The position numbers were made by a program, and so were the translations under genes. Positions 1-12,472 of a DNA stretch of 64,000 nucleotides are shown here, one piece after another (within the stretch, counting starts at the first letter, position 1; each line of letters opens with the position of its first letter). The notes under the pieces are model-generated. The model had not been told where the DNA came from. It did not search any database and saw only the letters and a program-made list of their open reading frames with translations. The stretch spans positions 1,609,349,554 to 1,609,413,553 of the forward strand of contig NC_056725.1 in NCBI RefSeq assembly GCF_019279795.1, read 5' to 3'. The stretch is from Protopterus annectens (lineage: Eukaryota; Chordata; Ceratodontiformes; Protopteridae).

Positions 1-264
1 TTCTGTTGTATTTTACCTTAGAGTATATGGATGTGAATATTAAGCTTGCCCCCTGTAAAAACATTGGTTTTGGAGGTGGTTAAGTTATGTCGATAAATTG
101 GGTCTAGATATTTTTAAGTTTAGATATTTTCCTGTAGCTATTTTTGCTGTTGACATTATGATATTTAAATTATTTTTATCTATACACTTTGTTCTTATGG
201 TCCACAGGTAACTAGCATTGGTTTTGGATGTGGTGCATATACATCTCTAAATCTATTAATTTGT
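1..264. other. AT-rich stretch without recognised features
   Basis: No open frame or known repeat was recognised. The 13-base phrase CATTGGTTTTGGA occurs twice, near 62 and 216, which may mark a very old duplication. Confidence 0.4.
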
Positions 265-541
265 GATTAAATAACACTTACACTAAATGTACACTAAGTG
301 TACACCGTTCTGAGTGAACAAACAGCACAGACATAGCTCACACCTTCTTCCTCCTAATTTTAATTTTCCTACTGATATTCTTGCAGCTTTAAATATTGAC
401 AGAGATTCATCAGGTTATCACAAAGTGTAGAGTACATGTACACTTAATATAATCTTTCTGAGTGACTAGAAAGCACAAAAAATGTGATAAGAATGTTCTT
501 GAATGCATATTATGTACACTTAGTGTAAGCTTTATTGAAAC
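265..541. mobile_element. Non-autonomous inverted-repeat element (MITE), family 1, copy 1
   Basis: A unit of about 277 bases with no coding capacity. Its left end reads GATTAAATAACACTTACACT and its right end AGTGTAAGCTTTATTGAAA, so the two ends are imperfect inverted repeats. A second, clearly homologous copy in the same orientation lies at 12,473-12,749. The shared interior includes CTGAGTGA motifs near both ends and the block CTGATATTCTTGCAGCTTTAA. Similarity starts and stops at the same places in both copies, so these are element boundaries and not a chance match. The superfamily is not determined, and no convincing target-site duplication was found. Confidence 0.65.
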
Positions 542-2479
542 CTGCCCCAGGCCTTTTTTATACAAATATAAACAGTTTAAATTTGTACAAGTTTATGGCT
601 GCCACTATGTTTCAGTAGTACTGTTATCAGCACTGTGCCTTATAATTTATCTTAAAAACATTAATTTTCTCTGAGTGATGAGTGCAGAACAGAAAAGGAA
701 GCTACTTGATCTGGTACATCATATTTGGTATAATTTTGATTTTTAGTCAGAGAATATTTACTTTACTTACCATACCTCTTCAATTTTAAATGGCGGGTAC
801 ACGGATTATCTATAGCTTTCTACCCCGCCTATCCTTTAAGATGTAACTGTTAAATGAGGGCAGTTTTAATTAACTTGGCCATTCATACTATCAGTAGCTG
901 GTATTTAATTCATTGCTCCAAACCTATTAAAATCACAGGAACTAATTATCTGTATGTTGAATGCTTACAATCCAGAGAACTGATAGCTCTTATCTACATG
1001 CATGAACTCTTATACACCTGAAAGTCTAATAGATGTTTCAAGAAAAAGGGGAGAAGAGGACTTTGATTATATGTAGCACTAAATTTGCTCTTGTTGTGAG
1101 CAAGCTATTATCTTTTCAAAATATTGTACACTTACTGGGAAAGAAGAAAAAAAATATTACATCATCCACACCCAGAGCATATCCTTTTGATGTACTGTTC
1201 ATTTGTTTATTTGGTGACAAAGTCCATTTACTGAATAAAAGTTTGAAACAAGAATATTTCTATTCACCTATTTGATGAACTTCACTCTGCAAACTACCAG
1301 ACACTCTAAAAGATTTTACATGATGTTCAAAAACAAACAGCAATGTTAAAAAATCAGTTTTTCCATGATACCAGGCATGCTGTCCATTTCTCAGGTTACA
1401 AACCATCTAATCTACTGCTTCAGCATCCATATTGTGCATGCTTTTTCAAGCAGAGTTTTCCACATTCAGTATAACAAGGTGTATAAACTACTAATCGGCT
1501 TCAATGAAATAAATCATCTTTGAAGATTATGATGTGATTCTATTGCACCACATATACATAAAGGCTATTTGTCTGTCACCTAAAGTTTCTAATACATATT
1601 AAAAATGTTTTTATTGTTTTAAAATAAAAATTTACTAGGACAAACAGTTTGAAAATAATGCATTTACTATAAGATAGATAATGCATCTGATTCTGAAGCA
1701 TTTGCAGTACAGTGAAGCTGAAATTAAATGCATTGATTGACTAATTGGGTAAGCTGTAGACTGATGTTATATAGTGTTAACCAAACCATTATTTTCAGAA
1801 ACCCCCTTTACATATGCGCATCTAATTGTGTTTTAGTAAGATAGCTATCATCACAGTATACGGTTGTTATCATATGATCCACTGATGATCCACTTTTCCA
1901 CACACTTTTTGAGAGAAACATATTCTGTAGTATAAAAATGGTTAAGGATAGTTTTCCAAAATACTCAAGACTGAAGTCAAATTTCAAAGCAGCTCTTTCT
2001 TACTGCTGCATATTGGAAAATGGCTGTTATATGAACAGTTCTGACAAAATCAAGTTTTATCAATCATTCATGAAACAAAATTTCAGATGTCTAGAAATGC
2101 TAATCCTGCTGAAAAATATAAATGAGAAATGTGGCACAAACCCACCATTATTAAACTGTAACATTTTTTAGGCATGCAGCTTGTAAACTGGATATTGTAA
2201 TCCATAGTAATAAATGAATTCCAGCATTCAGAAAACAGTACAAGAAAGACATATATGATTGGGGAACACTACAGGTGCTCAAGTTCCACACACTTGAAAA
2301 TCTCTATCTGGAAGCCAAGAACTCACGTGCCTTGTAATTTGTGTAGCTTCTTTCTTACGCTCAAACTAAGGTAGGAGTTTGGGCAAGCAGCCATGAGGAG
2401 GAAATTTGAGGGTTATGTCAGATTTAGACAGCAAAGCAAGGATTTTAGGCTTAGTCTAATGTCCTGAGAAAATGGGGTA
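542..2479. other. AT-rich intergenic DNA
   Basis: Only short frames occur here (for example 1033-1275 and 1938-2171). They have no recognisable domain and low-complexity AT-driven composition. No known repeat was recognised. Confidence 0.4.
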
Positions 2480-2840
2480 TATATTACGTCTTCGAAAAAT
2501 CTTTTCACCGAACACTACATCGTCACCCCGTATTCAGCGAAATTTGCGTCTGCGATTCACTGAATACTTACAGGGCAAAGATGTAGTTGGCCAACTACAC
2601 AACTTTGCCCTTTTTTCCACTGTAGTGCAATCTGGGAGTTGGTATACTTAGTTGTGGGGGGTGTGGGGGGGTGCAGCCCCCACATGGGTGCATTTGGTTT
2701 AGCTAGGTTTGGGTCCGTTGAGTTGTGGCACAAGAATTTGTTTGCCCTTTAAGTATTCAACAGATTGCAAAAGTGAATTTTGCTGAATTCATTTCAACAA
2801 TGTAGCTTTCGGTGGAAAGTTTTTTCGGAGAAGTAATATA
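2480..2840. mobile_element. Long-TIR non-autonomous element, family 2
   Basis: The two ends are inverted repeats of about 100 bases. The left arm is about 2480-2582, starting ATATTACGTCTTCGAAAAAT. The right arm is about 2737-2840, and its complement starts ATATTACTTCTCCGAAAAAA. The arms pair along almost their whole length, including CACCGAA, TATTCAG and TTTGCCCT blocks, with scattered mismatches. The core has a GC-rich stretch (2650-2685) of G runs then C runs. The element at 12,932-13,316 has the same design and shares the core phrase around CACTGTAGTGC. No protein is encoded. The probable duplication is TA or TATA. Confidence 0.7.
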
Positions 2841-2847
2841 GACCAGT

Positions 2848-3075
2848 GAAGAAGATTTTAAGATTAGGGAGCAGGAAAGAAGTTTTACGGTTTGGGAGAA
2901 GGAAAGGATTTTAAGGTTAGGGAGTGATCAGGGTATTTAAGTTTAATGAGGGGTAGAGTTTTAGATTTAGGGAGTGATCTGAGACATTAGGGTTGGGGGA
3001 ATGCAGGTTTAAAGTAATTGGTTGAGGACTGACGTTTGGAACTGGGTGGGAGTTTTAGGATTAGAGTTTAGTTTC
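2848..3075. repeat. Degenerate purine-rich minisatellite
   Basis: Several diverged repeats of a unit of about 25-30 bases built on TTTTAAGRTTAGGGAG followed by a GGAAAG-like stretch. Examples start near 2855, 2882, 2908 and 2955. No reading frame. Confidence 0.5.
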
Positions 3076-3279
3076 TTGTAGGCCTGTATTGTTTTATAAG
3101 AACAAGTGCTGGAAGGGCTACACAGAAACAGGAAATATGGCTAGTGGGAGTTTAAGCACCTGCTTTTTCAAATAAATTTCAGCAAGTATGTATGTCATGA
3201 AATAGTAGCATGTGAGCACCTGTAGTAAACCCTACTGTTTGTGGTATTTTGTTTAACCATGTCTATGTTTTTATATACT

Positions 3280-3965
3280 TATAGGTTCACAGGTGAGTAC
3301 TAGGCTAGCTGGGTTTGTGGGCCATTTTAAGCTCACCCAGTTTCCCTTTTTGTGCTGGAATTAACCTGTCCTATTTGGTATTAGACTGGCCTTACCCATC
3401 CCATGGTCAATAATTATATATTATCCCTAAGGAAAATAATTAGGATCATACTGTAGATAGTTTGTGGGACCAGTGCATGGGAAAACGGACTTAGGAGCTG
3501 CCAATGCCCATTAGTAGCACAGGGACAGTCTTAGGGTAAACTTTCTGTTTCCCAATCATAAATTTAAGTTGCACTTCAAAATAGCGATGAAGTTTGTTTT
3601 ATGTGGATGTGGGTTCTGTTTCACAACACTGGTATCTTCTGTAAGATATACCTGTCCCTCCAAACCATTTTGTAGATGTTGCAGAAGAGGTTTAGATCCC
3701 TAGACTGAGTATTTTTGATGCCATTTTACTTGCTGATGTGCAGTATATCCATCAGTAATGGGTCAGAGGATGCCTTGTATTCCGGACACAGGTCACCTCT
3801 TAGTTATCTGTAAGATACTAAGTATAGTGGCAGTGCATTGAGTCGATCCTTGTAGGACATGTTGTTTAGGCCCTGTATCTTTTTAGTAAGGTATGTCTGT
3901 GGGTGTTCCAGTTGTTGCAGTACTTGATTCCATAGTACTTATTGGGGTAGATATGTGCAGAAATA
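3280..3965 (-). mobile_element. CR1-like LINE, 3' end fragment
   Basis: Read on the minus strand, this matches the end of ORF2 and the 3' UTR of the longer CR1 copy at 4110-6460. Shared blocks include the region with TTTAGRTCCCTAGA and the stretch GTCACCTCT-AGT-ATCTGTAAGATA. The terminus GCCTAGTACTCACCTGTGAA corresponds to GCCTAGTACCTACCTATGAA in the neighbour. The ORF is not open. This looks like a 5'-truncated insertion, usual for CR1. Confidence 0.65.
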
Positions 3966-4109
3966 TGAATGTCATGTGCCAATACATAATTAAAACATGA
4001 ATAATTTTTAATACATCTGTTACTGTACTACAGAGAGATCACCTATCTTTAGGAGTTTTGTGCCTATCTTATAAGATCCAAAAAAGATATTCTGCATTTG
4101 GGTGCCAGA

Positions 4110-6460
4110 AAAAAAGATATAGGTTCATAGGTAGGTACTAGGCTATTGTCCCTAGAGTCTAGATAAGCCTAGCCAAATGGTACCCTGGCTTTTGCCACCC
4201 AAGAAAATTATTTTCCTGTGGCCCTGTCAAGCAGAGCCACAGAAGTGATCCCCGGGGTGAATTTCCTATCTCCCATCCAATCATCAAGATTTTTCTTGAA
4301 GAATGCAAATGACGTTTGTTTGATATACATAGGTAGTTTGTTCCAGAGTATGGGAAGACTCTGAGACAGGAATCTATTCCTCCAGCATGTTCTGTTGATT
4401 GTGGTGACAAGGTTTAGGTCCCTAGAGCGTGTAGCTCGGTGGGATTGGGATTTCTTTACGTGGAGCATGTCAAACAGCTCTGGGTTTGACATAGCTTTGC
4501 ATGTTAGGCAGAGATCACCTCTGAGTAGGCGATATGTGACAGAGTAAAGCTGGAGTTTTTTTAGATGGTCTGCGTAGGGCATCTATTTGAGGCCGGTAAT
4601 CCTCTTTGTGAGATATTTCTGTGGCTTTTCCAGTTCTTGTAGATGTCTTGTGAGGTACATACCAAAAGGGGCGTTGTACTCTATAATGGGTCTAATGAGT
4701 GATGAGTAGAGGGAAACAATGACCTCTTTTTTCCTGGATGAGAAACCTTTTGTGATGAGGTGTGCCACATAGAAGGATTTCCTGACTACTGTGGCGATGT
4801 GATTATCAAAGGAGAGACTACTGTCCACCTGTGTCCCAAGGTCTCTTATCACACTTTCGGTGTTAAGTAGACTACCACCTATGTGGTAGTTCATGGGTAC
4901 AGAGTTTTTACCAAAAGGGATGACAATGCACTTTTTCGCATTGAGCTTGAGGCCATGGCTTTGACACCAGGCATCTGTCTCAGTGAGGCCCTTTTGTAGG
5001 ATATCCACATCGTTAGGAGATTTGATTATGGCTCCTAGTTTACAATCATCTGCGAACTTTGTTAGCCAAAGACCTTCTTTGTTAGCCTGTACTTCAGAGA
5101 AGTAGATACCAAACATGAGAGGACCTAGGACTGAACCCTGTGGTACTCCACTTGTCACTGGTCTGAAGTTGGATTTAGAGTATGCTACTTTCACAGTGTG
5201 GGTTTGGTCAGTGAGACAGTTGGCAACCCATCTTGTGGCATAGGGATTTATACCTAGTTTAGTGAGTTTGTCTATAATTCCAGAATGGGGGATGGTGCCA
5301 AAAGCCTTGGCGAGAGCTAGATAGGCTGTGTGTACCACCTTGCCCTCATCTACAGCTTTGGTGACTGCTTCAAAGAAGACTATCAGGTTTAGGAGACATG
5401 ATCTGCCTTTTATAAATCTGAACTGGGTAGGGTTCAAAGTTTGGAGATTACATATGTCATTGTTTATAAGTTCTATGACGATATGCTCCATAGCCTTGTA
5501 GACTAGGCTCATCAGGCTAATGGGGCGGTAGTTCCCGGGGTCCGTGGTGGCTCCCCCTTTGTGGAGTGGGATAACCCTTGCTGTGTGCCATTCAGTGGGC
5601 ACAAAGCCTGAGGTGAGGCTATGACTGAACATGGTACTTCGGTGGGGTGCCAGTTCGTTCTGTAGTTCATGTAGAATGCAGCCTGGGATGTTGTCAGGTC
5701 CCATGGATGCTGTGTTCTTGGCTTTGGAGAGGGTGTTTTTTACTTGTGCAGCCGTGATTACAGGTACTTTGCATTCTTCCGATATAGAGATGGGCCCTTT
5801 AGGAGATGAGAAAGGCGTAAAGTTAGCACTGAACTTATCTGCCAGGATGTTGGCAATATCAGTTGGTTCTGTATATTTAGTGCCATTGTGCTGTAACTCA
5901 GAGCAGATCTGAGTGTTGCCATTGAGATTCTTGACATAGCTATAGAATGTTTTGTGGTTGTCTTTAGAATCAGTGGCGATTTTGTTTTTGTAACTAGGTT
6001 TGGAGGATTTTATGAGGGATCTCAGCTTCTTACTGAGGCTGACCACAGAGTACCTCCAATCATGGGATTTTACTCTTTTTTGCAACAGTTTCTTTCTTCT
6101 GTTGTAGAGTTTGTTTGTAGCAGGGGACGACCAGATTGGCTTCCTTTTTTTGGAGGATAGCATCTTGGTTCTGTTAGGGATTGCACAATCCATGCACTAG
6201 TGTAAGTGCTTATAAAGTGCAATTGTATAGGATTCAGCAGTCGTATCTCTTTTGTCCGTCAGCATGGGTGTTGTGAAGTTTGCCACTTCTGTCTTAAGAA
6301 GCGTGAAGTTGGCTTTGGAGAAATTTTTTACAGTGGTTTCCCATAATGGGGGGTGGGGCTGGGATGTGGATGTCTAGGGTGATTTACTTGTGGTCGGATG
6401 TACTAATGAGCACTCACTTCAAAGTATGATCAACAAAACTGGCATTAAAACCTGTGTTAT
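4110..6460 (-). mobile_element. CR1-like LINE: most of ORF2 plus 3' UTR
   Basis: A minus-strand non-LTR retrotransposon of the CR1 group. It holds the end of the endonuclease-RT linker, the full reverse transcriptase, the C-terminal region and a short 3' UTR ending near 4110 with GCCTAGTACCTACCTATGAA. The endonuclease is missing, so the copy is 5'-truncated near 6.4 kb. The same terminus occurs at about 3.3 kb and 54.4 kb, and as the tail of a SINE-like unit at 14.7 kb. Confidence 0.85.
4208..6400 (-). pseudogene. CR1-like ORF2 reverse transcriptase, two in-frame stops
   Basis: The long open part (6193 down to 4583, 536 codons) encodes a complete RT domain. Seen in order are PDNIPGCILHEL, VIPLHKGGATTDPGNYRPIS, FIKGRSCLLNL, the palm D region (TAYLALAKAFGTIPHSG), SGVPQGSVLGPLMFGIY, and the catalytic KFADDCKLG. 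The same frame resumes after one TAG at about 4583 as a 124-codon C-terminal piece with LRGDLCLTCK and RFLSQSLPILWNKLP. Upstream of 6193 it also continues past a TAG just before the ATG (FSKANFTLLKTEVANF, about 6310-6260). So the frame is broken by point mutations rather than frameshifts. A few key residues look mutated: the palm motif normally ends AFDTVPH and here reads AFGTIPH. That supports a dead copy. FADD with KLG is typical of CR1-clade RT. Confidence 0.85.
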
Positions 6461-6558
6461 CTTGGAAAAGTGCTTTTTTATCCAAGAAGCAGTGATTTTT
6501 AGAGAAAGTGTATCTATGTAGTCAGTGTATGGAACCATATTGTGAGTGTAGGAGTAGA

Positions 6559-6589
6559 CCCCCCCACACACACACACACACACACACAA
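6559..6589. repeat. Short (CA)n microsatellite
   Basis: A C run followed by about 12 CA units. Confidence 0.9.
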
Positions 6590-6788
6590 AAATGTTTAAA
6601 GTGTTGCATTCAGTTTTGATATTTGATGTTTGATTGAGCTATAAGACTATTGTACCTGTACTCTTTGCTGCTGAGCCATATGTTTACTTGTCAGTAAGAT
6701 TTATAAATATAATTATAAATATTAATACACATAACAAAATGGTCTAAATGATCCATAATTGCCTGCCATAAAACCCAATAGTCCTGAG

Positions 6789-7097
6789 CATACCTTTCAA
6801 CCATCCGGATTTTTACAGAATGTCCAGATTTTTGCCTCATATTTGTGGTCTGTTCTTTATAACATTTGTGGTTTGCTAAGAAATAACTAAGGATCAAAAT
6901 CAGTAAATGATGACATACATTTGAATTTCAGACTTCATATCCTTCAAAAAATGAATGCCAAGACAAATCTTGTTATTCTAGCAACTGTCTGAGTTTATAA
7001 GATCAATACTTAAAATCTGCCAATATTTTTGGACGTTTGTCTCCCCATTATTTTAACCTTTGCCCAGATTCCTTGTGCTTAAAGGTTGAGAGGTATG
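6789..7097. mobile_element. hAT-like MITE with 8-bp target duplication
   Basis: A 309-base unit whose ends are the 14-base inverted repeat CATACCTTTCAACC ... GGTTGAGAGGTATG. It is flanked by GTCCTGAG (6781-6788) and GCCCTGAG (7098-7105), an 8-base duplication with one mismatch. Eight-base duplications and CA...TG ends fit the hAT superfamily. It has no coding capacity. Relatives lie at 17,747-18,074 (complete), about 14,530-14,695 (partial), 55,258-55,312 (end only) and 63,820-64,000 (cut by the window). Confidence 0.75.
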
Positions 7098-7105
7098 GCC
7101 CTGAG

Positions 7106-7584
7106 TCTAAAAGCTACTGGCTGCGTGGTGTCCAGCTCTATGCACTGTGTTACCTGATATAGCTTTGTTAAGTGAAATCTGAATGACTAAACAATAAACC
7201 TGACAAAAATAAACTAAGGATAGCTGCAATGAATATAGTTTCAGTTAGAGGACACAGCTTGAAAGTAGATGACATGATGTTAAAGAATAGCTGAGGAGAC
7301 AAAATGGCAGAGTGAAGCAGCAAAATTTCTTAGCCTGGAATCCAAAGTCTACTATTTGGGAGGAGGGCAGAACAGAAAGGATGTGGAGACTGTGGTGAGG
7401 ATCATTCTTCTGAGGACGATGAAATCCGGGATAATGTTGAGGAACAGAGGACATTCAGGGAGCACCTGCAGTACTACCTCAATAAAATAGGACAAAGTAG
7501 GTGGGTCTTTATGGGGGAGAGATTGAATGCTCATCTCAGGATAGATGGGACAGAAATGCCTTTATCCACTTAGTTGAGTAAAGG
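7106..7584. other. Unrecognised DNA interrupted by L2-like copy A
   Basis: No domain or known repeat. If the duplicated AAATAAACAGCT at 7585-7596 and 11,723-11,734 is a true target-site duplication, this stretch was once continuous with 11,735-12,160. Confidence 0.4.
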
Positions 7585-7596
7585 AAATAAACAGCT

Positions 7597-10500
7597 GAGA
7601 TCTGACCTCTAGTTTAGTAGTCACCTTATTTTTTTCAGTCTTGCAAATAGTCTTTCCTCCCCTGTTTCTGTTAACATCTGTAAATTGCATAGCATTTCTA
7701 AAAGTGTATTAACTTACTTTTAACTCCTATTAACTCCTCCACATTTTCTGTCTTACACTTGGCTCTCTCCTCCTGTCCTGATCTTATTCTTATCTTACCT
7801 CCACTGATTGTTTTTCTTGCATGGTTACCTTTCCAAGCTCATCTTGCTCCGTTCGCCATCATGTCGCTCAGTCTCACTCCACTCCCCTACCATACCCCCA
7901 TTCCCAGCCACCCCACTTGCATTACATTTATACCAAAACACTTTGTTCCTACCCCTTCCACATCTCCTAATTATCCAATCCTAGCTTTCCATCTCACCTC
8001 TCACCACTGCACTCTCACATTCTCCCCTCACTAACTCCACCTGCAGCTTTCTCGGTACCTCTTACTTTCACTATCTTAATGCTAATTTACTACTTCCTCA
8101 TTCTTTTCTTTGCCCCTACCCAACTAAACAGGATTCTTATCTACAGACGTCTCATCTCTGCATATTTTTTTCTACTACTCTTATCTCAAACAATCATTAT
8201 GCCTCCCCTCTGCCTCATATCTATCCTACTACTATATTTCTCATTCCTTACCTCCTATGATACCTCGCTTGATCATTTTCATATGTCCCCTACATATTCT
8301 TATCCTTTTTGTCAGCAAGGAGCCCTCCCTTCCTCTCTTTCCTAGTCTCCCCCTCTCTTTTTAATTCCTCCTATACTTACCTTCACAAATTCAAAATACT
8401 CACTCTCTTGACAGCATCCCACTGTCAAACAACCTAGTATTGGATGACGACATTCTCCCCAATCCTGGCCCTTACATCCCAATTACTACAAATACCAACC
8501 TGACTAAATATATTTGCAATTAACATACAGAGTCCACCTAAGAAAGTTTCAGAGCTTCATTCTTAGATCATCTACTACTCCCATCACATCCTAGCCCTAT
8601 CTGAAACATGGTTAAAACCACATATTTCTGATACTGAAATATTACTTACTCACGACAATATATACTGTCTAGATAGAGATGCCAAAAAAGGTAAAGGTGT
8701 TGCAATTATCTACTTCAAGCATCTCAACCTATCCCCCCTACTAATATCTCACCCTAATTTTCACCTGGTAGAAGTATTTCTTCTTAATTATCACCTCAAC
8801 CCCTCAAAAAGTTTGCCATTGCAGCTATATACATACTATTCAAGAGTCTGTCCTATCCTGGATTTTACTGCATGCATATACCCTATGAAACCCTAGTACT
8901 TGGAGACATTAATATTGACTGGCAAAAATTATCTACTACCTCTTCTACCCTATATATTAACCCGCATGGCTTCCATCACCTTATCACAACTCCTACTTGC
9001 TTCAATAACAACAATACTAACAGCTCCATCTTAGACTGGATTCTTACCTTTGACCCCACCCTATATCAAAACCCCAGTACCCTACCTGACTCCCTAAGAC
9101 TCTCCCTACAAATACCTAAGTCCCATCATTACAGAGATTTTTGTAACCTTTCTTCCTTTAACACTGAAACCTTTAATAATAGCCTTGCATCTATTTACTT
9201 GTGCCATCTTAAGTACTTTCCCCTCAACTACACAGTTCTATAATTTAATCACACTTGATATCCTAGACTCTATACCTTCTGTAAGAAAACTTAGAATTAA
9301 AACAACATACTCACCTTGGATCTCTAAAAACCCTCTTACTCTCATGAAAAAAGGACAGATATTGGAAACAATGGCTAAAACTAAATCTGCAACATTCCTC
9401 CAAAAATATAAAAAACTTCATAACCTTACAAAAAACAAATAAATAAACATAAGAAAAATGCTATTATAATGCTCAATTTACCCATAATTCTAACCGTAAA
9501 AAATGTTGTCACTCCATCAATAAAATTTTACACAATGGTGAACCTACCACCCCCAACCCCTATCCTAACAATACACCCCAAGAAACTGCCAACTTACTTA
9601 ATATCCACTTTTTTGAATCAGTTCAAAAAGTAACCCAAATATGTCAAAGTGAAACCTCTCTAATACCACTCATGTTGCTAGCAAGACCACCCCTTTCTCT
9701 CTTAAACCTGTCTCCACTGCTTACATAAAGTCCCTTCTACTAAAACTAAAACCATGCTCACCCTGTACTGACAACCTCCCTCCCCTATTTCTTAAACTTG
9801 CAGCCCACTCTATAGCCTATATCATCTCAATCCTAGTAAACAGATCTATCCAGTAATTCACTGTCTCCTATATTTGGGAATCCTTCTACACCATACCTCT
9901 ACACAAAGGAGGGAACCCCCACAGACGCATCAAACTACAGACCTATTGCCATTCTCTGTTCACTACCCAGAATCCTTGAGAAATGCATTCATAACCAGTT
10001 TCTTAAGTACCTAATTGCTGAAAACCTGCTGACCTTTCTCAGCATTGATGCAGGCCTAATCATAGGACTGCCCTCCTATCCTTCACTCACACAGTTGCTG
10101 AAGCCAGGGATAAACATATTCTTGTATATTGTCTCTTCCTTGACCTCTCTAAAGCTTTCAGTACTGTCTCCTATTCCAAGCTACTTGGTAAATTAACTGA
10201 ACATAACCTCTCCCCTTCTACTATTCACTGGTTCTTGATCTATCTCTCAAATAGGCTTGAGTCTGTCAGATGGCAATCCACCTATTCCCTTTTCCTACCT
10301 ATCCAGACTGGCATCCCTCAAGTCTCAGTTCTTGGTCCTCTCCTTTTCAACATCTTCACTAGTAATCTGCAACACTTCCTCCCTTATACAATATGTTGAT
10401 GACTCTACTCTCATTTCTTCTCTGACAAGATCTTTAATCATCTCACCATCACTCAAAATTGTTTTTCATCTGTGGAAAAATGGCTAACAGACCACCAACT

Positions 10501-11722
10501 TATACTTAACTCCAAAAAGACTAAGCCCCTCATATTCCTTCCCAAAATTCTCTCCCTTCATAAAGCTACCTTCACCATTTCTTCTTTCGATAAAACCCTT
10601 ATCAAACCAGAACCCCACACCAAGCTACTTGGTACTATAATAGATGACCAGCAAAATTTTGACATTTATATACAACACTGTATTAAAAAAAACTAACCAG
10701 AAATTAGATCTTCTCTATAAAAATAAAACTTCCTAGCTCCCAACTCTCAACCCACTCTACCTCAAGCCTTCCTCCTTCCATGCCTTCTCCTCTCCTATCC
10801 TGACCCATCTCCAGTCATCCCTACTAACTAAACTCAAACAGACGTCTACCAACATAGCCAGATTCACCTGTAACCAGCCATATAATTCACATCATTGTCT
10901 TGTCCTGAATCGACTTCAGTGGCTTCAATTCCCCCAGCTTCTTTCCCAGCTGCAGGTCAGACACTCCCTACCAAATAAACCCTTAGCCTGTCCCACTCTT
11001 TCATTCACAGTATCCTCTTATACTCCAATGTGTTCACTTTATAGGTCTGAGCAGAACCTTCTGCACATCTATAAACCAAATAAAAATATTGACAAACTCC
11101 TCCACAAAACCAAGCTTGGAATAGGCATTCTCCTAACATTCTTAGCATAAAAAGTACTAACTGCTTCAAAACTGAAGTTGAAAACTACTTCCTGAATTCA
11201 AAATCCTGCCCTTGCCATAATCCTGCGTAATTTCCATATTACTTCCACCACTTTTCTACTTTTCAGAATATGTTAATCGTATTCCCTCCACTCTACCATT
11301 TGCAATAACTTCCCCATCTCATCCCTGAACATCTGCCCACTGCACATGGCAACCAGAAACACACTCAGTCTGTTGTAAAATTACACATAATTACATAACT
11401 AGGATGCTACCATGTAAAGGGTATGCTTATACAGACTATTCTTCTTCTTATATGTATATTCTTATTGGCTGTAACCTTCAGTTCATCTCTTTCCTATGTT
11501 TTAGTACTTTTTTCAGCCATATTTTTCTTCACTGATGTATATTATATGCACTCTGTTATTTTCTCTATACTTGTCAATTTTTGTATCCATTGCTTATATT
11601 ATTTCTAGTTTGTAATTCATTAATCTGCATATTGGAGCTTTTCCCCTTGGGCCTCCACTGAAAAGGGGACATATGGCTCAGTTGGACTAACCCGGTTAAC
11701 AAATGTGAAATAAATAAATACT
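7597..11722 (+). mobile_element. L2-like LINE, copy A
   Basis: A pyrimidine-rich plus-strand non-LTR element with a 5' region (about 7.6-8.45 kb), an endonuclease-RT ORF (about 8.5-11.2 kb) and a 3' UTR. It ends CAGTTGGACTAACCCGGTTA followed by AAATAAATA repeats. The same 3' signature (GGCCTC-GCTGAAAA..., GTTGGACTAACCC, then AAATAAA) closes copies B (37.8-40.2 kb) and C (42.5-47.7 kb), so the three form one family. AAATAAACAGCT is present on both sides as a possible 12-base target-site duplication. Clade placement is by RT style; a Nimb-like assignment is the alternative. Confidence 0.75.
8560..11210 (+). pseudogene. L2-like endonuclease-reverse transcriptase, decayed
   Basis: The protein can be followed only by changing frames. 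The endonuclease gives ALSETWLKPHISD near 8590, KGKGVAIIY near 8690 and LVLGDINIDWQKL at about 8897. The RT gives DNLPPLFLKLA near 9770, LFLDLSKAFSTVSYSKLLGK near 10,140, GIPQVSVLGPLLFNIFTSN near 10,310, then a damaged YVDDSTLIS at about 10,393, and HTKLLGTIIDDQQNF near 10,615. Stops and frameshifts occur throughout, so no protein is made. Family RTs normally read GVPQGSxLGP; the Gly to Val change here is further decay. Confidence 0.75.
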
Positions 11723-11734
11723 AAATAAACAGCT

Positions 11735-12160
11735 TAGTGGTAGCCAGAGAGAGAAGATCACAGGATTGCATTCAGGAATGATTAGTATGAAACACAGGTA
11801 GACCTACACGTAGGGCTTTCAATAAAATCAGCGAGACCAAAGTAATTTCCAGTGAAATTGTCATGTGACATCACATACCACTCCTGGCCACAATCAGTTA
11901 GAAGAATTAGTCAGTGACTAGACTGAAGAGCTATATGATGACTGGAGTGACATCACATGATTTCAAGAAAATAATCAATTCTCTACCACCGCAGGATGGA
12001 GGAACTAGGGACAGCCAAAAAGAAATATCAATGTCTCAAAACAGCATGTGTATAGATGACAGAATAGATATAGGATCATTCCAATTATGGAACAAAATGC
12101 AAAAGGAAAGTTGGTGGTGGGATGCAGAAATCATGTAAGTTAAAAAAAAAAAAAAAAAAA
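11735..12160. other. Unrecognised DNA ending in an A run
   Basis: Probably the other half of the segment at 7106-7584. GTGACATCACAT occurs twice (about 11,866 and 11,947). It ends in a run of about 23 A at 12,139-12,161, which may be the tail of a retroposed sequence that I cannot identify. Confidence 0.35.
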
Positions 12161-12472
12161 AAAGAGTGCAGACAGAATTGGGAGGCCAGAAATGACAGAC
12201 CAGTCTGAGAAGCTGTACTGTTTCACTCACAAAGATGATCAGAAAGCAGAAGTAATGGAATAAATTCTCTTACGTTATAGAGACATCTCGGAAAGAGTTT
12301 TTCTAGTAAATTTTAAAACTCCATAGATGAATATTTACAGGTAACAAACTCAGTCAAGTTCAATACAGGCATTGTACTAATGATAAAAAATGGTGCAACA
12401 ATCAAATAATAAGACAACAATTTAATAAAAAAATACTAAAATGGATTTCAGAGAGAGAAAAAATATTGCCGG
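12161..12472. other. AT-rich DNA, nothing recognised
   Basis: No frame above background and no known repeat seen. Confidence 0.4.

Noticed and set aside
5631-6160. Plus-strand frames opposite the CR1 ORF2
   Set aside because: Shadow frames of the minus-strand RT; no domain of their own.
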